NCBI GenBank assembly: GCA_946886995.1
Contig: CAMPJU010000056.1
Location: forward strand, 1-7,519
DNA: 7,519 bases
Direction: 5' to 3'
Source: an uncultured Lysobacteraceae bacterium
GTDB lineage: Bacteria > Pseudomonadota > Gammaproteobacteria > Xanthomonadales > Xanthomonadaceae
This document shows positions 7,382 through 7,519 of this stretch, piece by piece (position 1 is the stretch's first letter; each line of letters opens with the position of its first letter). The notes under the pieces were generated by a model. The model saw nothing but the letters and a program-made list of their open reading frames with translations. It was not told where the DNA came from and did no database searches. Both the position numbers and the translations under genes were made by a program.

Positions 7382-7385
7382 AGCA
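7377..7385 (-). promoter_or_regulatory. Extended -10 promoter of pcnB
   Basis: Bases 7385 to 7377 on the minus strand read TGC TAGTAT, an extended -10 element. It would start transcription near 7370 and give a leader of about 40 bases before the pcnB ATG. The box lies on top of the tRNA-Glu -10 on the other strand. No -35 is recognisable, which suits an extended -10 promoter. It would be the main promoter for the six-gene train. Confidence 0.45.
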
Positions 7386-7441
7386 GGCTCGCCCGCGGCC
7401 CCTGGTCCACGGCGGGTCCGGCGTCCACCGGATGTTCCCCT

Positions 7442-7517
7442 GCTCCCTTCGTCTAGAGGCCTAGGACGTGGCCCTCTCAAGGCTAAAACACGAGTTCGAA
7501 TCTCGTAGGGAGCGCCA
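7442..7517 (+). tRNA. tRNA-Glu (anticodon CUC)
   Basis: The 76-base gene folds as a complete cloverleaf. The acceptor stem is GCTCCCT with AGGGAGC (7442-7448 and 7507-7513), followed by discriminator G and an encoded CCA (7515-7517). The anticodon stem is TGGCC/GGCTA (7469-7473 and 7481-7485, with one G-U pair) around loop CTCTCAA, so the anticodon is CTC (7476-7478). The variable loop has four bases, and the T arm is ACGAG-TTCGAAT-CTCGT. The D arm (GTCTAGAGGCCTAGGAC) matches the typical bacterial tRNA-Glu sequence. The CUC anticodon reads GAG, the favoured Glu codon in this GC-rich genome. The window ends two bases later, so a following tRNA cannot be seen. Confidence 0.97.
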
Positions 7518-7519
7518 TA

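Noticed and set aside
680..7517. Functional link between queG and the tRNA-Glu gene in the same window
   Set aside because: Queuosine is placed in tRNAs with GUN anticodons (Tyr, His, Asn, Asp). tRNA-Glu(CUC) is not a substrate.
1..7519. Mobile element, CRISPR array, riboswitch or novel accessory system
   Set aside because: No transposase, integrase, direct-repeat array, structured leader or unfamiliar gene cluster was found. Apart from short intergenic stretches and the left-end junction, everything is accounted for by known housekeeping genes.

Overview
The window is a compact, very GC-rich piece of chromosome that looks like a member of the Xanthomonadaceae (Lysobacter/Luteimonas/Xanthomonas group). 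This rests on protein family resemblance, the strong preference for G or C at third codon positions, and the gene order pcnB-folK-panB-panC-panD-pgi, which I recall from that family. No database search was possible. Almost everything is core housekeeping. I see no mobile element, CRISPR array, defence island or other accessory system.

Layout, left to right. Bases 1 to about 200 (+) hold the N-terminal part of a probable M24/Xaa-Pro-type peptidase. It runs tail-to-tail into a C-terminally truncated nnrE (- strand, 174-656); both genes break off at the same place (about 184-213), which marks a deletion, rearrangement or assembly join. nnrE is divergent from queG (+, 680-1798), the epoxyqueuosine reductase gene, and only 23 bases separate the two start codons. 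queG converges on pgi and overlaps it by 11 bases.

Bases 1788-7331 form one tightly packed minus-strand gene train, transcribed pcnB -> folK -> panB -> panC -> panD -> pgi. Its junctions are a 4-base ATGA overlap, gaps of 4, 3 and 10 bases, and a 1-base TGATG overlap. It encodes poly(A) polymerase I, a folate biosynthesis kinase, three enzymes of pantothenate biosynthesis, and glucose-6-phosphate isomerase. PanB needs 5,10-methylene-tetrahydrofolate, so folK next to panB makes metabolic sense. PanE/IlvC (ketopantoate reductase) is not in the window. Divergent from pcnB, a complete tRNA-Glu(CUC) with encoded CCA ends two bases before the window edge.

The points most worth checking are the truncation junction at the left end; three closely similar promoter arrangements that put a -10 box about 7 bases before an ATG (queG, nnrE, panD), suggesting leaderless mRNAs; the interlocked divergent promoters of pcnB and the tRNA; a nine-arginine tail on PcnB written in a CGN repeat; and a Glu-to-Gly difference in the usual PGI catalytic motif.
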